This document shows, one piece after another, positions 31,993 to 42,999 of a stretch of 64,000 nt of DNA (position 1 is its first letter; each line of letters opens with the position of its first letter). Position numbers and translations under genes: made by a program. The notes under the pieces are model-generated. The model did not search any database. It was not told the origin of the DNA and saw only the letters and a list, made by a program, of their open reading frames with translations. The DNA is from Adineta vaga (Eukaryota; Rotifera), in the NCBI GenBank assembly GCA_021613535.1, contig CP075492.1, positions 19,406,001 through 19,470,000 of the forward strand, given 5' to 3'.

Positions 31993-31999
31993 TCTATTT

Positions 32000-32612
32000 C
32001 AACCGAAAACTTATTTAATAAACCCAATTTAGTAATCAAGTTTCTAATGTGTTTCTAAAATTTTCGAAATAAATAAATATCTTTTAATAGATGTAGATTA
32101 AATAGCCATACGTTCTTTTCCGTTTACTTTGTGTTGCGCACGTTATACTTACTAAAAAAATTATTTTTCTTTCATTGACGAAGCAAAAGTCAAAGAATGC
32201 TTACTGTACTATACCACGTGCTGATGATTCGTCTATTTCAGATTTTCGTTTCTATTCAGGACTGTTGCTTTCATAGTAAAAAAACTTTCGTATAAATAAA
32301 ATTCTGACATTTTTTTCTTCTCTACTTTTACTTTTCTTGCTCCTTAAAAGCGAAAGAACTGATATAACTCAACGATAGCTCAAGACTGTTTTTCTTTCTT
32401 CACCGTAGTAGTTGAGTATGTTCTCCATTTTTCTTTTTCCTTCTTCCTTTATCTTTTTATATATATTTGTTTTTTTCTCATAAAAAAAGACGAAGAAAGC
32501 TACGTATTTTATCACATTTTCCTTCTTTTCATTTAACTTTTTCTTTCAGTCTTGTTAGCTGATTAATAAAAGAACTTATTTACTGTTCGCGCGAGAATAA
32601 AAGAATTATAAA
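32000..32612. other. Intergenic between divergent genes
   Basis: A divergent spacer between the RING-like gene (minus) and the TPR gene (plus). It is T-rich with TTTTTC and TTCTTT tracts and a TATATATATTTG segment near 32458. No gene is seen. Confidence 0.5.
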
Positions 32613-33350
32613 ATGTCTTTCGTAAAAAGGAACCCATCTCAAACCGCAGCACTGGTGGAAGCTGAAACAAACATTGATCTTTTTAGGCAAGGAGATCTAC
32701 TGTTTTGGAAAGGTGAGTATGAAAAGGCTAAGCAACATTTTCAGGCTGTTTCAAATCAACCATGGATTAGTCCTTCCGCATTAGCTCGATGTCTGAATTC
32801 ACTTGGTGCACTAAACGGCAAACTAAAACATTACAAAGAAGCAATAAATAACTATTGTGAACAGCTCAATATACTATTAAATCTGAACATACCGGATCAA
32901 GAAGAAAACATCGCCAGATGTTATATGTCTATGGGTATGGTTTATTGGTTGGAGCAGCACTACGATCTAGCTATCGAAAAGTACAAAGAAGCACTCTCTG
33001 TTCTTCCGGACTCCGAGTCAGCTTCCAACCTCATCTCAGATATTTATAAAAATATGGGCAATCTGTATACAAAAAAACATGAATTTGCATCAGCCCAACT
33101 CTATTTCGAAAAAGCACTTGACATTGATCGTCACCATCTGAAAGAAGATCATCCAGATTTTGGGCAAACATATGCAAATATTGGAACTATGTACTACACT
33201 AAGCGAGATTACCAACAGGCACTGAATTATTTCGAACAAGCGCGTGAAACGTGGCGAAAGTCACTGCGGTCAAGTCATGTATATTTGCAATCTATGGAGA
33301 AAACCATTTATAATGTTCAAACGAAGCTAGGTATGTATGTGTTAGAATAA
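32613..33350 (+). CDS. TPR-repeat protein
   Basis: Intact single-exon frame of 245 residues with at least four TPR units of the kinesin-light-chain style. Examples are LLFWKGEYEKAKQHFQAV, MVYWLEQHYDLAIEKYKEAL, NMGNLYTKKHEFASAQLYFE and IGTMYYTKRDYQQALNYFEQ. No catalytic domain, signal peptide or TM is present. It is closely similar in style to the C-terminal half of the ADP-ribosyltransferase gene 2 kb downstream. It may therefore be an ADP-ribosyltransferase-TPR paralogue that lost its N-terminal enzyme, or a stand-alone adaptor. Protein-protein interaction is the expected role. Confidence 0.75.
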   Translation: MSFVKRNPSQTAALVEAETNIDLFRQGDLLFWKGEYEKAKQHFQAVSNQPWISPSALARCLNSLGALNGKLKHYKEAINNYCEQLNILLNLNIPDQEENIARCYMSMGMVYWLEQHYDLAIEKYKEALSVLPDSESASNLISDIYKNMGNLYTKKHEFASAQLYFEKALDIDRHHLKEDHPDFGQTYANIGTMYYTKRDYQQALNYFEQARETWRKSLRSSHVYLQSMEKTIYNVQTKLGMYVLE

Positions 33351-35041
33351 CCAATGAAGGAACTTCACAAACAGATAAAATCTGCTTGAGTTGAGTTTTT
33401 GCGTGTAGTGGACCAGTAGTTCAGATAAAAACTCGAAAGCGACTCACGCCATTACTGCTGTGTTATCGAGAAACAAGTGTGGCAATTTTCCCTGAAACCA
33501 ATCGTAAAACATTTTGTCTTATATCTCCGTAGGGAGCATCTTCACAAAAGCGTTAGTTTTCCATTCATATTACGCATGGGTAACGCATTTCAAAAACAAA
33601 AATTTATTAACTACTTTTCAGTTAATTAAATAATGAAATTAAAGTACATAGCGAACGAAGGTAAAATAGAAGATCAAGAAAATCATTAATATGAATAGAT
33701 CTTAAAAACCCTGCTCACCTCAGTCATCGATATATATGAATGGCATTTTGTTTCCAGATATATGAGAACTGCGTTTCGAAAGATATTTCTTAAATTTAAA
33801 GAGTCTTTATTCACAATGTTCTTGGTCAGAATTAACTGGAAACAGTGAAATACAAAATAATTTATATAATCTCAGACTTAATGACGCTTTTAGTATGTTC
33901 TCGAAGATAGCCAATTTTACGATCGTTAAATGTGAACAATAATTACACATAAATATACGCACTATTGTTTGTTACTTTATTACTAGCTTCTATATATTAT
34001 CTCCTGTTTGGTCTCGATCTAGGGCAACATATATTCTAGAAAATGTAAATAAAGTACTCTTATATAGTATATGCGGTACCCAAGTGAATCGGACTCTTTC
34101 AAACTTATGAAGAAATGTATTTAAATGTTCAAACCTTTAGACTCCATGCCCTGGTGATAACGAGATCTCAATGAAGTATGAAGAAGCCCACAAGAATACG
34201 TTCTATTATGCTTTTCACTCAGAGTTATCGACATTTTAGTAAAATTCTAGTCTGCAAGGAGAAAAGTGAATCCTGGAGCCTCGAATCCTTTGGATCATCC
34301 AGATCGTTTTGGATCCTAGGATTCGAAAGGTTCCAGTAGGAACCATCAAAAACCCAGGATCCGATTTTTCCCTTATTTTCTTATATTAGGTTAGATCCTG
34401 TGGATCCTAGGATCTGACATGGTCCGCTTTTTCTCCTCCCTGCAAAAAGGTGAGTAGAGTTTATGAAAAATACTTTCAAACAGATTCGAAAAGGTTAGAA
34501 TTGGCCCTGATGAGGCTTGAGAAGTTATATGGAATATCTCAATTCTGTCAGAAGACAGCGCCACGACTGAACACAGTGTAAATGAAAAGGGTCTGAATAA
34601 GACCGAGCTACTCAGTTTAATTTCGGACTCGATACATAGTTAGTCATATGAAGAAGAAATGTTTATGTAAAAATTAATAAAATGCTCCTTTCATTGTTTT
34701 TTGGAGATCATTTTCATTTTTTCAGCTCCTAGATATGTATTTCTAATACAAATGTTTCTCACAAAGTAATAAGAGTAGCAGAACTGTTTGCTAGCCTAAT
34801 TCATTTAGCACATCATTCATCGAAAACTGTTTTCTTTCTTAGTACTATGGTACATGAAGATATATACGTGTTTCAATCGGTCACGGAAATGTAGTTTTTG
34901 AGTTACAGCAAATATTAACTTTCATCACAGAAATTTGTAGAAAAGCATGTTTTTCAATCATTTCTATAATATGAAAAGCATCATATTGAAATTCACGTAT
35001 AAGTAGCGAAACTTTGAATCTATCACCGGCATTTTCTTTAG
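33351..35041. other. Intergenic, one inverted-repeat element
   Basis: No supportable gene. It contains the GGATCC-rich inverted-repeat element at 34251-34450. The missing first exon of the ADP-ribosyltransferase gene must lie in the right part of this stretch. Confidence 0.5.
34251..34450. mobile_element. MITE-like element rich in GGATCC words
   Basis: Imperfect terminal inverted repeats (TCTGCAAGGAGAAAAGTG on the left, TTTGCAGGGAGGAGAAAAAG read from the right end inwards) enclose about 160 bp. Inside are many copies of GGATCC/GGATCCTAGG and TCGAATCC words, arranged largely as nested palindromes. There is no open frame. This is a non-autonomous element or a hairpin-forming repeat; target-site duplication not identified. 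Confidence 0.5.
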
Positions 35042-37390
35042 ATGCGTCAAACAAAAAAACATTATCGTCGAAAAATGATGCAACTATTTGCAAAACTACG
35101 ACAGAAAATCATTCGTACACCGAGAAAACTGAAAATGCTTTACTTGCAGAGTACTTCAGCCTTATACCACCAGCAATACAACAGGAAGAAATACAATCAG
35201 ATTCTGGATTAGACAGTGATGGAGGTGAGTTTGTTCTTTGCATATATATCATCATACGATAACTCGAGTTCGGGTATTCTTTTCAAAGAATCTATATCTG
35301 ATATTAGTGTTGAATCAGAATTAATAGAAGTCGAAGAAAATCTTGAGTACTACACTCTTATATGGTGTGGTAAGAGTGTAAATTCAACAGAAGAAAATCG
35401 TCGAACAAAAGTGGAATTTCGGAAAATAATCAATTTTTTAAAAACATTCGAAACCAATGAAGAATGCAGGACATACATAGAACGATCTGTTGACGAAAAA
35501 ATCGTTCTAATTATATCTGGAAATCTTGGCCAGGATTTGGTTCCTGAAATACACTATCTAGAACAAATCGTTGCAGTTTATATCTATTGTGAAAATATAA
35601 AAGACCACATAGAATGGTCAGCCACCTACGGTAAAGTAAGTTGATCCCAAAGCATATATTTTGGAATAAAAAAACACCTTCATGCTTTTTCAAAGGTAAA
35701 AGCCGTTGTTTTAACAACCAATGATCTCGTACAACGCATTATGGAAGATCAAAAGAGACGAAACAACGTTCGAGAAGAAGAAGTATCTATTAGTATCGTT
35801 AAACCATCTTTCGCCTCGCTCCAAACAACACATCAAAGTATAAAAATTAACTTTCTCTTCTTTCTTTCATACATTGACGTTCTATCAAGAATGGATTTGG
35901 ATTCTCGAGAAGCAATGTATAATGATTTCGTAAGCTTCTGCGAAGATTACTACACCAACAATCGCCCTGATTTAGGGACTTTGAATGATTTTCAACATAA
36001 TTATAGCCCTAGCGATGCTGTGCAGTGGTATACTCGTGATACTTTTATCTATCGTATATTAAACAAAGCCCTTCGTACGGAAGATATCACAGTATTGTAC
36101 AAACTTCGCTTTTATATTGTTGATTTACACCGCCAGTTAATGCAATTACAAATGACACAAGCAAATTTGCAAAAATCTACTTTACATGTTTATCGTGGTG
36201 CACAAATATCTGTCAAAGAACTAGAAGCAATGAAAACTAATACATTAATATGTATGAATAGTTTTTTGTCAGCATCTCACAGCAGAGAAGTGGCCTCAAT
36301 GTTTTGTAATTCGCTTAACGAGAACAATCAGTCGGAAACTTCTGTTCTCTTTGAAATTGAAGCATGTACTCAGCTTAACACATCTATGCCATTTGCTGAT
36401 ATTTCTCATTTAAGTGCTATGGGAGCTGTGGAACAAGAGATATTATTTTTACCCGGATCCGTTTTCACAATAGATGCGATTTCACAAAATGTAGAAAGCT
36501 CATCTTGGACAGTCAAGTTGACATTAGTGGATAGAGAAGAAAATGACTTAGAATCAGCGACAAGATTAGTGAAAAATGAACTGGAAGACAAGGAAACCCT
36601 TTCAATCTTTGGAAATTTACTTCATCGTATGGGAAAATACAAGGAAGCAGAAAGATATTACAAACAACTATTGAATTCATTAAAGGAAAATGATCCTCGC
36701 ATCTCAAAATGCTATACCAGTCTCGGAACAATTAAACGAGAAAAAGCTGATTATAGTAGTGCTTATTCATATTATAGCAAAGCGCTTGAATTCAATATGA
36801 GATTTTCAGCGTCGGATCAAGTGTTAATTGCTAAGGATTATAGAAACATTGGATTAGTAATGAAAGATAAAGCAGATTATGATCGAGCACTCGAAAATCT
36901 GACCAAAGCATTGAATCTGCTTTTGAGTGCAGTAGGAGATGATAATCTTATAACAGCAAGTGTTTATCACAATATTGGTCTTGTGTATGTTGAACTGTAT
37001 GAGTATGAATCAGCTCTATCAAATCTCTACAAATGTTTACAAACTGAAACAAGATTGCTGTCCACGGATCATCCAGAGATAGCTTCTATATTGAATAACG
37101 TCGGTGTAGTGCATTATCTGATGAAAGATTATGATTTTGCTTTGGAACATTATAAGAAAGCATTGTCGATTCAGACGACCAGTACAGAAAAACAATCTGA
37201 TCTTGCAAATACATACATTAACATTGGTCTTGTTCATGCAACTGGCTTCAAAAACTATCCTGAAGCCATCAGCAAGTTTGAGATGTCACTACAAATATTT
37301 CAAAATACACTACCAGCAAATCACCCTTCTATTATCAGAACTCAAAATATTATCCAAAAAACTAAGCAGATCCTCAACAACAAACGATAA
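35042..37390 (+). CDS. ADP-ribosyltransferase (R-S-E) with TPR repeats, multi-exon
   Basis: Exons 35042-35224, 35289-35635 and 35696-37390 join in phase across two introns of about 60 nt. The first shown exon begins at an acceptor (TTTTCTTTAG), so at least one 5' exon with the ATG lies upstream and was not found. Order: a Ser/Thr/Glu-rich linker; a compact alpha/beta domain (YTLIWCGKSVNS, then EKIVLIISGNLGQDLV and VAVYIYC) resembling a receiver fold; an ART domain; then at least five TPRs (36600-37350). The ART shows HVYRGA near 36185 (Arg), SFLSAS near 36262 (S-x-S) and EQEILF near 36432 (E-x-E), the R-S-E triad of arginine-specific enzymes. It probably transfers ADP-ribose to a protein chosen by the TPRs. 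Catalytic residues look intact. Confidence 0.8.
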
Positions 37391-37556
37391 TATCGCCAAA
37401 ATTAAAACATTAAAAACCTCTACCTTTGGCAGTTTCAATTGCCTGTATATCTATAAACTCGTTGTCCTCAGAATCATATAAATATAAGAGCTAATAATAT
37501 TTTAATAATTTATTCCTCAACTTTACAAATGATCATATCTATAATTATGAGCGAGC

Positions 37557-37576
37557 ATGAGGGTGTCGGTGTGAGC
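37557..37576. repeat. Telomere-like G-rich arm
   Basis: CATGAGGGTGTCGGTGTGAG. A weak partner CGCTCACAG is at 37616, so at best a degenerate palindrome. About 165 bp after the ADP-ribosyltransferase stop. Confidence 0.4.
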
Positions 37577-37789
37577 TGATAGCAAATCCATATGGAGTAA
37601 ATAAGCTATGATAGTCGCTCACAGCATTCTAAGTATTGTGACCAACAGTCAGATTCTATAATGCTTCCGGATTTCGATTCATTGAACATTCGAAATAGTT
37701 CGCTCATCAAAAATACAAAATACTATGCCATTTTCATAGGAAATAGTTCCAAGATTAATTTTAATAATTTGATTGAAAGTGTGATTGGT

Positions 37790-37871
37790 GTGATGAAGAT
37801 AAAGCTGAGGGCGAGAATGAGAGTGTTGGAGGTCGTTTCACCTGTATGCTAACCCACACCTTCACCCTCAA
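37790..37871. repeat. Telomere-like palindrome, degenerate left arm
   Basis: An eroded G-rich left half (GTGATTGGTGTGATG, CTGAGGGCGAGAATGAGAGT) faces AACCCACACCTTCACCCTCA. Confidence 0.5.
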
Positions 37872-38259
37872 ACGTTTTATAGTCTTTACTCAGTTGCTAT
37901 TATTTAATATCTGAATGAATAATTTGATGACAATAAGCGAAGAAGAGTGTATATGTGATTGTTTCTTTATTTATTTTATACCCATTCTTAAAATTTGATT
38001 CAACTTCATATGTATTGCACTATCAGTTCTTTTTATTTATTACTGGTGTAAGATATCGAAGAACAAGAAGAAATAGATCAATAATTATTAGGTTAAAAAA
38101 TGTAGGTTATAAATATTGAGAACATTTGTAGAATAAATAAAAAGAAAAAAAGAGGGAAAATAATTTGTTCAATGCAATCAATGGTTAATTTGCTAAATTA
38201 TATTCTAATTCACTCATTTATTTATAGTTATGATCAATAAAGAATTCTTACTTAAATTT

Positions 38260-38317
38260 ATTGAGGATGTAGTTGATGGTGTGTAAGAGTTATATGTAAA
38301 CAATCACTCACACCCTA
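38260..38317. repeat. Telomere-like palindrome, degenerate
   Basis: ATTGAGGATGTAGTTGATGG, followed by GTGTAAG, faces CACTCACACCCT. Confidence 0.5.
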
Positions 38318-38721
38318 AAGATTTTCAATAGAGAAAAAATTCCCAGCACTCGTCATTCCCGAACTCTTGCACGAAATCGACAAAAAATAATTTTCTTTGC
38401 GAATACCCGGACATGTTGCTAGGTGTTCGGAATGAGTGGTAAGAAATGTAGTTTACCTGTAATTTCATTACATACAGATAGGAGTGAATGTCATTGTTCA
38501 CACAAGCCAGTCTATTCATTTGACTACATACAAGAAAAATATTTTTATATCAAATTCGATTAATGGTGTATAGTTTAAATACAGATCTCGAATTAAGAGA
38601 AAATTTTTAGAAAAATTTTGATCCTGATTATATAATTTTCTTATTTTCATTTCTGTTGTTCCTTCTCTGCTAAATTCTTCGATGCTTATGACCGTAAATA
38701 CTCCTTCGTCCTGTGTCTTCT

Positions 38722-38741
38722 ATATATATATATATATATAT
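38722..38741. repeat. TA microsatellite
   Basis: About ten uninterrupted TA dinucleotides. Confidence 0.8.
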
Positions 38742-38839
38742 AAATGTTTTCATAGTTTGGCAACGTGGTCGAGAAAAGAATACAAGAAATAAAATTTAAA
38801 TGATAACATTCACATACAGCATAGACATCTGACGAAGAG

Positions 38840-39073
38840 ATGTGTGATCTCAACGATACATCAGAATCCGAAATAGTACGTGAAATCAATCCCGTTTTAC
38901 TTCGGTCGCTTTCATTAAAAACTGAAAATAATTTGAATGATATCATCATTATCATTCTAGATCCTCAAAGGGAGACAAGTAAAGATTGTCAACTTCTAAA
39001 AAGCGATCTTCAAAGTATTATATATCCCTTTGTAAAAAGAAAAGAACTAAAAATTTGTATTGTTCATCGTTAA
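38840..39073 (+). CDS. Hypothetical small ORF (uncertain)
   Basis: An ATG-initiated 77-codon frame, acidic then hydrophobic (LNDIIIIILDPQRETSKDCQ) and basic at the end. The DPQRE segment after an isoleucine run loosely recalls the beta-strand/acidic-turn of the receiver-like domain in the ADP-ribosyltransferase gene. The ATG is preceded by AG, so it could also be an internal exon. No function is assigned. Confidence 0.3.
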   Translation: MCDLNDTSESEIVREINPVLLRSLSLKTENNLNDIIIIILDPQRETSKDCQLLKSDLQSIIYPFVKRKELKICIVHR

Positions 39074-39671
39074 TTTTCTTCAGACATTTTTATTGAAGAA
39101 AAAAAATATAGACTTATCATAAGAATAGATTTAAAAAAATGCAATGATTTATATGGATTTTTTCATAATAATTTGATGTTGAGACATATCAATATGATTC
39201 ACCTCTCTCAAACACTTTTTACAGTACTTATAAAAGTAACTTTCGGATAAAATTCTTTTTCAAAAAGTAGAAAAAACAGTAGTTTCTTTTTGAGCTTCTA
39301 TGTTCACATGATAACAAACGATAAAGTGAAATGAAAAATTCAATTAGTAAATCGAATTTCTCAAAAGAGAATCAACAAAATATTGACAAAACTACGTAAT
39401 TGTTATCATTTTATATGAAAAGATAAGAATAATACAAAGCGTATGATGACGATGTGAGAAAAAAAAACAAATTTTTAAAGATAAATTTTTTTCTCATTTT
39501 CAAAAATGTTAAAAAAAATCATATTTTTTTATTTCTTAATTCTTATTATCAAGTAAATTAATTTCTTTTCTTTTGAATTTATAAAAAAATTTGTTTTTTT
39601 CTTTTAGTTTATCAAGTAAATATGATTTTAAAAAGAAAATCTTTTTCTTTTCTATATATTTATTAAAATAG

Positions 39672-40647
39672 ATTCGGAAATATGTTCAACAGCAACATGG
39701 TCAAAAGATGGAATAACAGTTGCAGGTGGAAAAGATTATGGACATAATTTTGATCAATTAGCTCATCCTTTTGGAATATTTCTTGATGATAATGATGCGA
39801 TTTTTATTGCCGATCATGATAATGATCGAATTGTTAAATGGGAACAAAATGCAACAATTGAACAATGGATTGTTGGTGAAAAAGATTCGTATAATCTGGA
39901 AAAATTATCAATATATAGATATATGCCACAAGATATTATTGTAGATAAAAATGGAATAGTTTATATTGCTGATGGAGGATTTAATCATCTTGTTCGTTGG
40001 AATTTAAATGAAAATAAAAGTGAAATTCTTATTGATAATATTCAAATTGTTGGTATTGCACAAGATAATCAAGGTTTTATTTATGTATAAGAATATGCTG
40101 ATAGAACAATAACAAAATGGAATTTTAATGATCAAGAATATGATGGAGAAATGATTGCATCAAAATTACGTCAATCATATTTGATATTTGTTGATGAAAA
40201 TCGTTCAATTTATTCAACAGGATATTTAACTCATCGAATTATTAAAATAATTGAAGAAAATGATGAACCAATTCTTATTGCTGATCAATCAGATCGGTCA
40301 GGCGATGGTTTTGATCAATTTGATGAACCATCAGGTGTTTATGTTGATCAACACAAGGTTCAATTTATGTTGCTGATTCTGGAAATCATCGAATTATGCG
40401 TTGGTTAAAAGATGCTACAAATGGAACATTAATTGCTGGTGGAAATGGTCGAGGTTCTGCGGCAAATCAATTAGATAAACTTGCGGATTTGTTTCTTGAT
40501 CGACAAGGAAATTTATATGTTTCTGATATGATCAATAATCGTGTTCAAAAATTTCCTATTGATAAAAGTTCTTGTCAAAAAAATGAATTGATTTTTAATT
40601 ATCCAAATAAAAAGTCAAAAAAAGTATCAAAGTTTGATCTAAATTGA
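39672..40647 (+). pseudogene. NHL-repeat protein, broken
   Basis: After an acceptor-like AAAATAG the frame reads TATWSKDGITVAGGKDYGHN, followed by at least five NHL beta-propeller units (LAHPFGIFLDDNDAIFIADH, MPQDIIVDKNGIVYIADGGF, DEPSGVYVDQH, LADLFLDRQGNLYVSDMINN). An in-frame TAA at 40088 follows FIYV, and a frameshift near 40355 separates DEPSGVYVDQH from SIYVADSGNHRIMRW. NHL propellers bind protein or RNA; here the two lesions and the absence of an identified 5' exon indicate a pseudogene. The remaining sequence is well preserved, so inactivation looks recent. Confidence 0.75.
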
Positions 40648-41193
40648 TATTGGAAGTAACAATATACATCATTGCAACTTCGTTTTATATTCTATAGTAG
40701 AAAAGAAAATAATTGAATGATAAAAATCTACTGGACTTCTATTTCATTGTTTTAAACGTAATTGTAGGTATTATAATACTATATAGTAGAGTTTCAAGAT
40801 TGTCAACTACTTTGACGAAGATCCTTGAGAAAAACACGCATAATGTTCTGCTCAAATTATTATAAAGAAACGAAGATTTAGCCTACCATTGAATACGATC
40901 TATTTGATGATAAACCAATTGGAATTCATCGATTTTCTTTCAATACTTCATCATTTTTTGAATAGATCGAGTCTATGAAAATGTATTTGAGTAATTGACC
41001 AAATGCATAAATAAGTCTTTTTATTTTGTTTTTTTAAATCAACATTTTCTTCATATTGAAAGAATTCCAGTAACTGACTTACAAAATATCTAATTTATTC
41101 ATGTTATTATGTAAGAAAAAGAGATAATTACTCGATTATATAGAAATATATATTAACTATTGAAGATTTTATTTGATTTTAATATTAAGAAAA
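40648..41193. other. Intergenic, A/T-rich
   Basis: No feature supported. Confidence 0.5.
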
Positions 41194-41640
41194 TGACAAA
41201 CAATGATAATATAACACAATTTGAAGATCTTTCTAATGAAATTATTTATGAAATATTCAATTTTATAAACTTATTAATTTTTCCAATCATTTATTTTGAA
41301 GTTATTTGATTTTATTTATCACAAAATGTTCATTCGAAAAATCTTATCAAGAATTCTTTTTAATTAAATATTCATCGAATTCGTTCACTTTATATTCTCA
41401 ATCGATGGATTTAAATAAACTTTTTCGTTATTTATCTTTATTACCAAATCTTTTATCATTAATTATTTGTAAATTTAATGAACATTATGATCAATTTATG
41501 GTTTACAATCATCAAAATAATCTTACACATGTTTTTCTTCGATTAAGAGAAATAAATTTTGATCCTTTATATAAAAAATCCTTTTTCAAATCTTCAAGTT
41601 TTAAATTTATCAACACATGAATAATGAATATCTTAATGCA
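41194..41640 (+). pseudogene. F-box-like/LRR gene, fragment
   Basis: An ATG at 41194 begins an F-box segment (QFEDLSNEIIYEIFNFINLL) that soon hits stops. Repeat sequence resumes in another frame (SMDLNKLFRYLSLLPNLLSL, NLTHVFLRLREINFDPLYK) and ends near 41620. It is heavily shortened relative to the 606-residue intact paralogue, with at least two lesions. Confidence 0.6.
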
Positions 41641-42236
41641 TAATGATGAAAAAATTTAATAAATTATATTATTTCTCATTAATGTTATTTATGATGGTAA
41701 TTAATCTTTTTATTATTTATTTATATATCCTTATCGTTCCTGATGTAGAGTGAGAAAAATAATACAAAAAAAATGAGTTTTTAGTCTATTTTTCGACAGA
41801 TACCACGTAGATCGTTTCTTTTTCACCACATTATTCCTCCTACGTACGATTTGTGTCACCTTTTGGTTCAAATTTATACCAAAATGTGTGACAGAACGAG
41901 ATCTATCTATGATAAGAAAATTAGCGAGAGAAACATCTGAAATACTGCTCAACACTCAATCCATGAATGAAATTTATTTTTCACGACGACATTGGGGTCT
42001 CCTTTGAGTAAGGTCAAAGCTTTGTAGGCATAATATTATTTTATCTTTATAGATATCCATATTCTCATTACGATCCATTACTATCGATAAAATTATTTAT
42101 ATGAAAGAAAAGAAAAGAAAAGAAAGAGACAGAAACTCGTATACATCAGTATATATTATACGTTATCTTACACTAACGTATAATATATATGTATATGTAC
42201 ATTGTTTTTTTTTCTCATTTTTATCTATAGAATACG

Positions 42237-42996
42237 ATGATAGTAAATGTTTCTATTTTGTTCTTTATAGTACTAACAATTGTTAGTTTTTATACATGTT
42301 CCAATGGTATGTTATCATTTGTTCACGTGCAGAACAACTCAAATGTTCAAAAGAAAATAATTACGAAAACTAAAATAAAATTAGATATGCGTCGAATTCG
42401 GCAAACACTTGAACCATTTCGTTCATTATTTAATTCACGAAATACTTATCATAAATATTATAATGAATTTAAAACAAAATGGAATTGTTGTCCTCTACAG
42501 AGAAATTACTTATTCGATATTAGAAATATGCAAAGATATATGGTTGAAATAGCAGATTGTCATTCATTTATCAACAATAAAAAAAAATCATCTTTCAAAA
42601 AAGTGTCAAGCCAGTTTAAAATTATCTGATCCAACACGTAACGATACTCCAAGTTGTGATGGACGACTACTCCGTAATATATCAGATAAATATTCTTTCG
42701 TTGTACAATTATATAATTATACAAAAATATGGTGTGCTGATGGACTTCATCCAATGCTGATCTATTTCAATATAACTCAAATTATTCAATGCGAACAAGC
42801 AATTAGAAAAGGATTAAAACAAACCTTTGAAGACTATGTCATATATGATGCTCTAAGTAGAAATTTACTTCATGTCTATGTATACAATATACATAATTAT
42901 CGTGATTATAATGATCCTCGATTATGGGATGATGAACAAGACAATGAAATGTTTTCATCCACGATCAATATGCATATCGCTGATAATTGTCCATAA
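42237..42996 (+). CDS. Secreted Cys-containing protein, one frameshift
   Basis: An ATG at 42237 starts a signal peptide (MIVNVSILFFIVLTIVSFYT). The first frame runs through LDMRRIRQTLEPFRSLFNSR and NCCPLQRNYLFDIRNMQRYM. Near 42575-42605, in A-runs, the coding sense moves to another frame: KKCQASLKLSDPTRNDTPSC, IWCADGLHPMLIYFNITQII, ending ADNCP at 42996. Removing one base would give about 252 residues with some nine cysteines, suggesting a disulfide-bonded extracellular protein. No family is recognised. The lesion sits in A homopolymers, so a sequencing error or a fresh indel are equally likely. Confidence 0.55.
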
Positions 42997-42999
42997 CCG

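Larger units (their letters stand above)
37391..38839. other. Intergenic, telomere-like tracts
   Basis: Downstream of the ADP-ribosyltransferase gene. It contains telomere-like tracts at 37557, 37790 and 38260 and a TA microsatellite at 38722-38741. No gene is supported. Confidence 0.5.
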
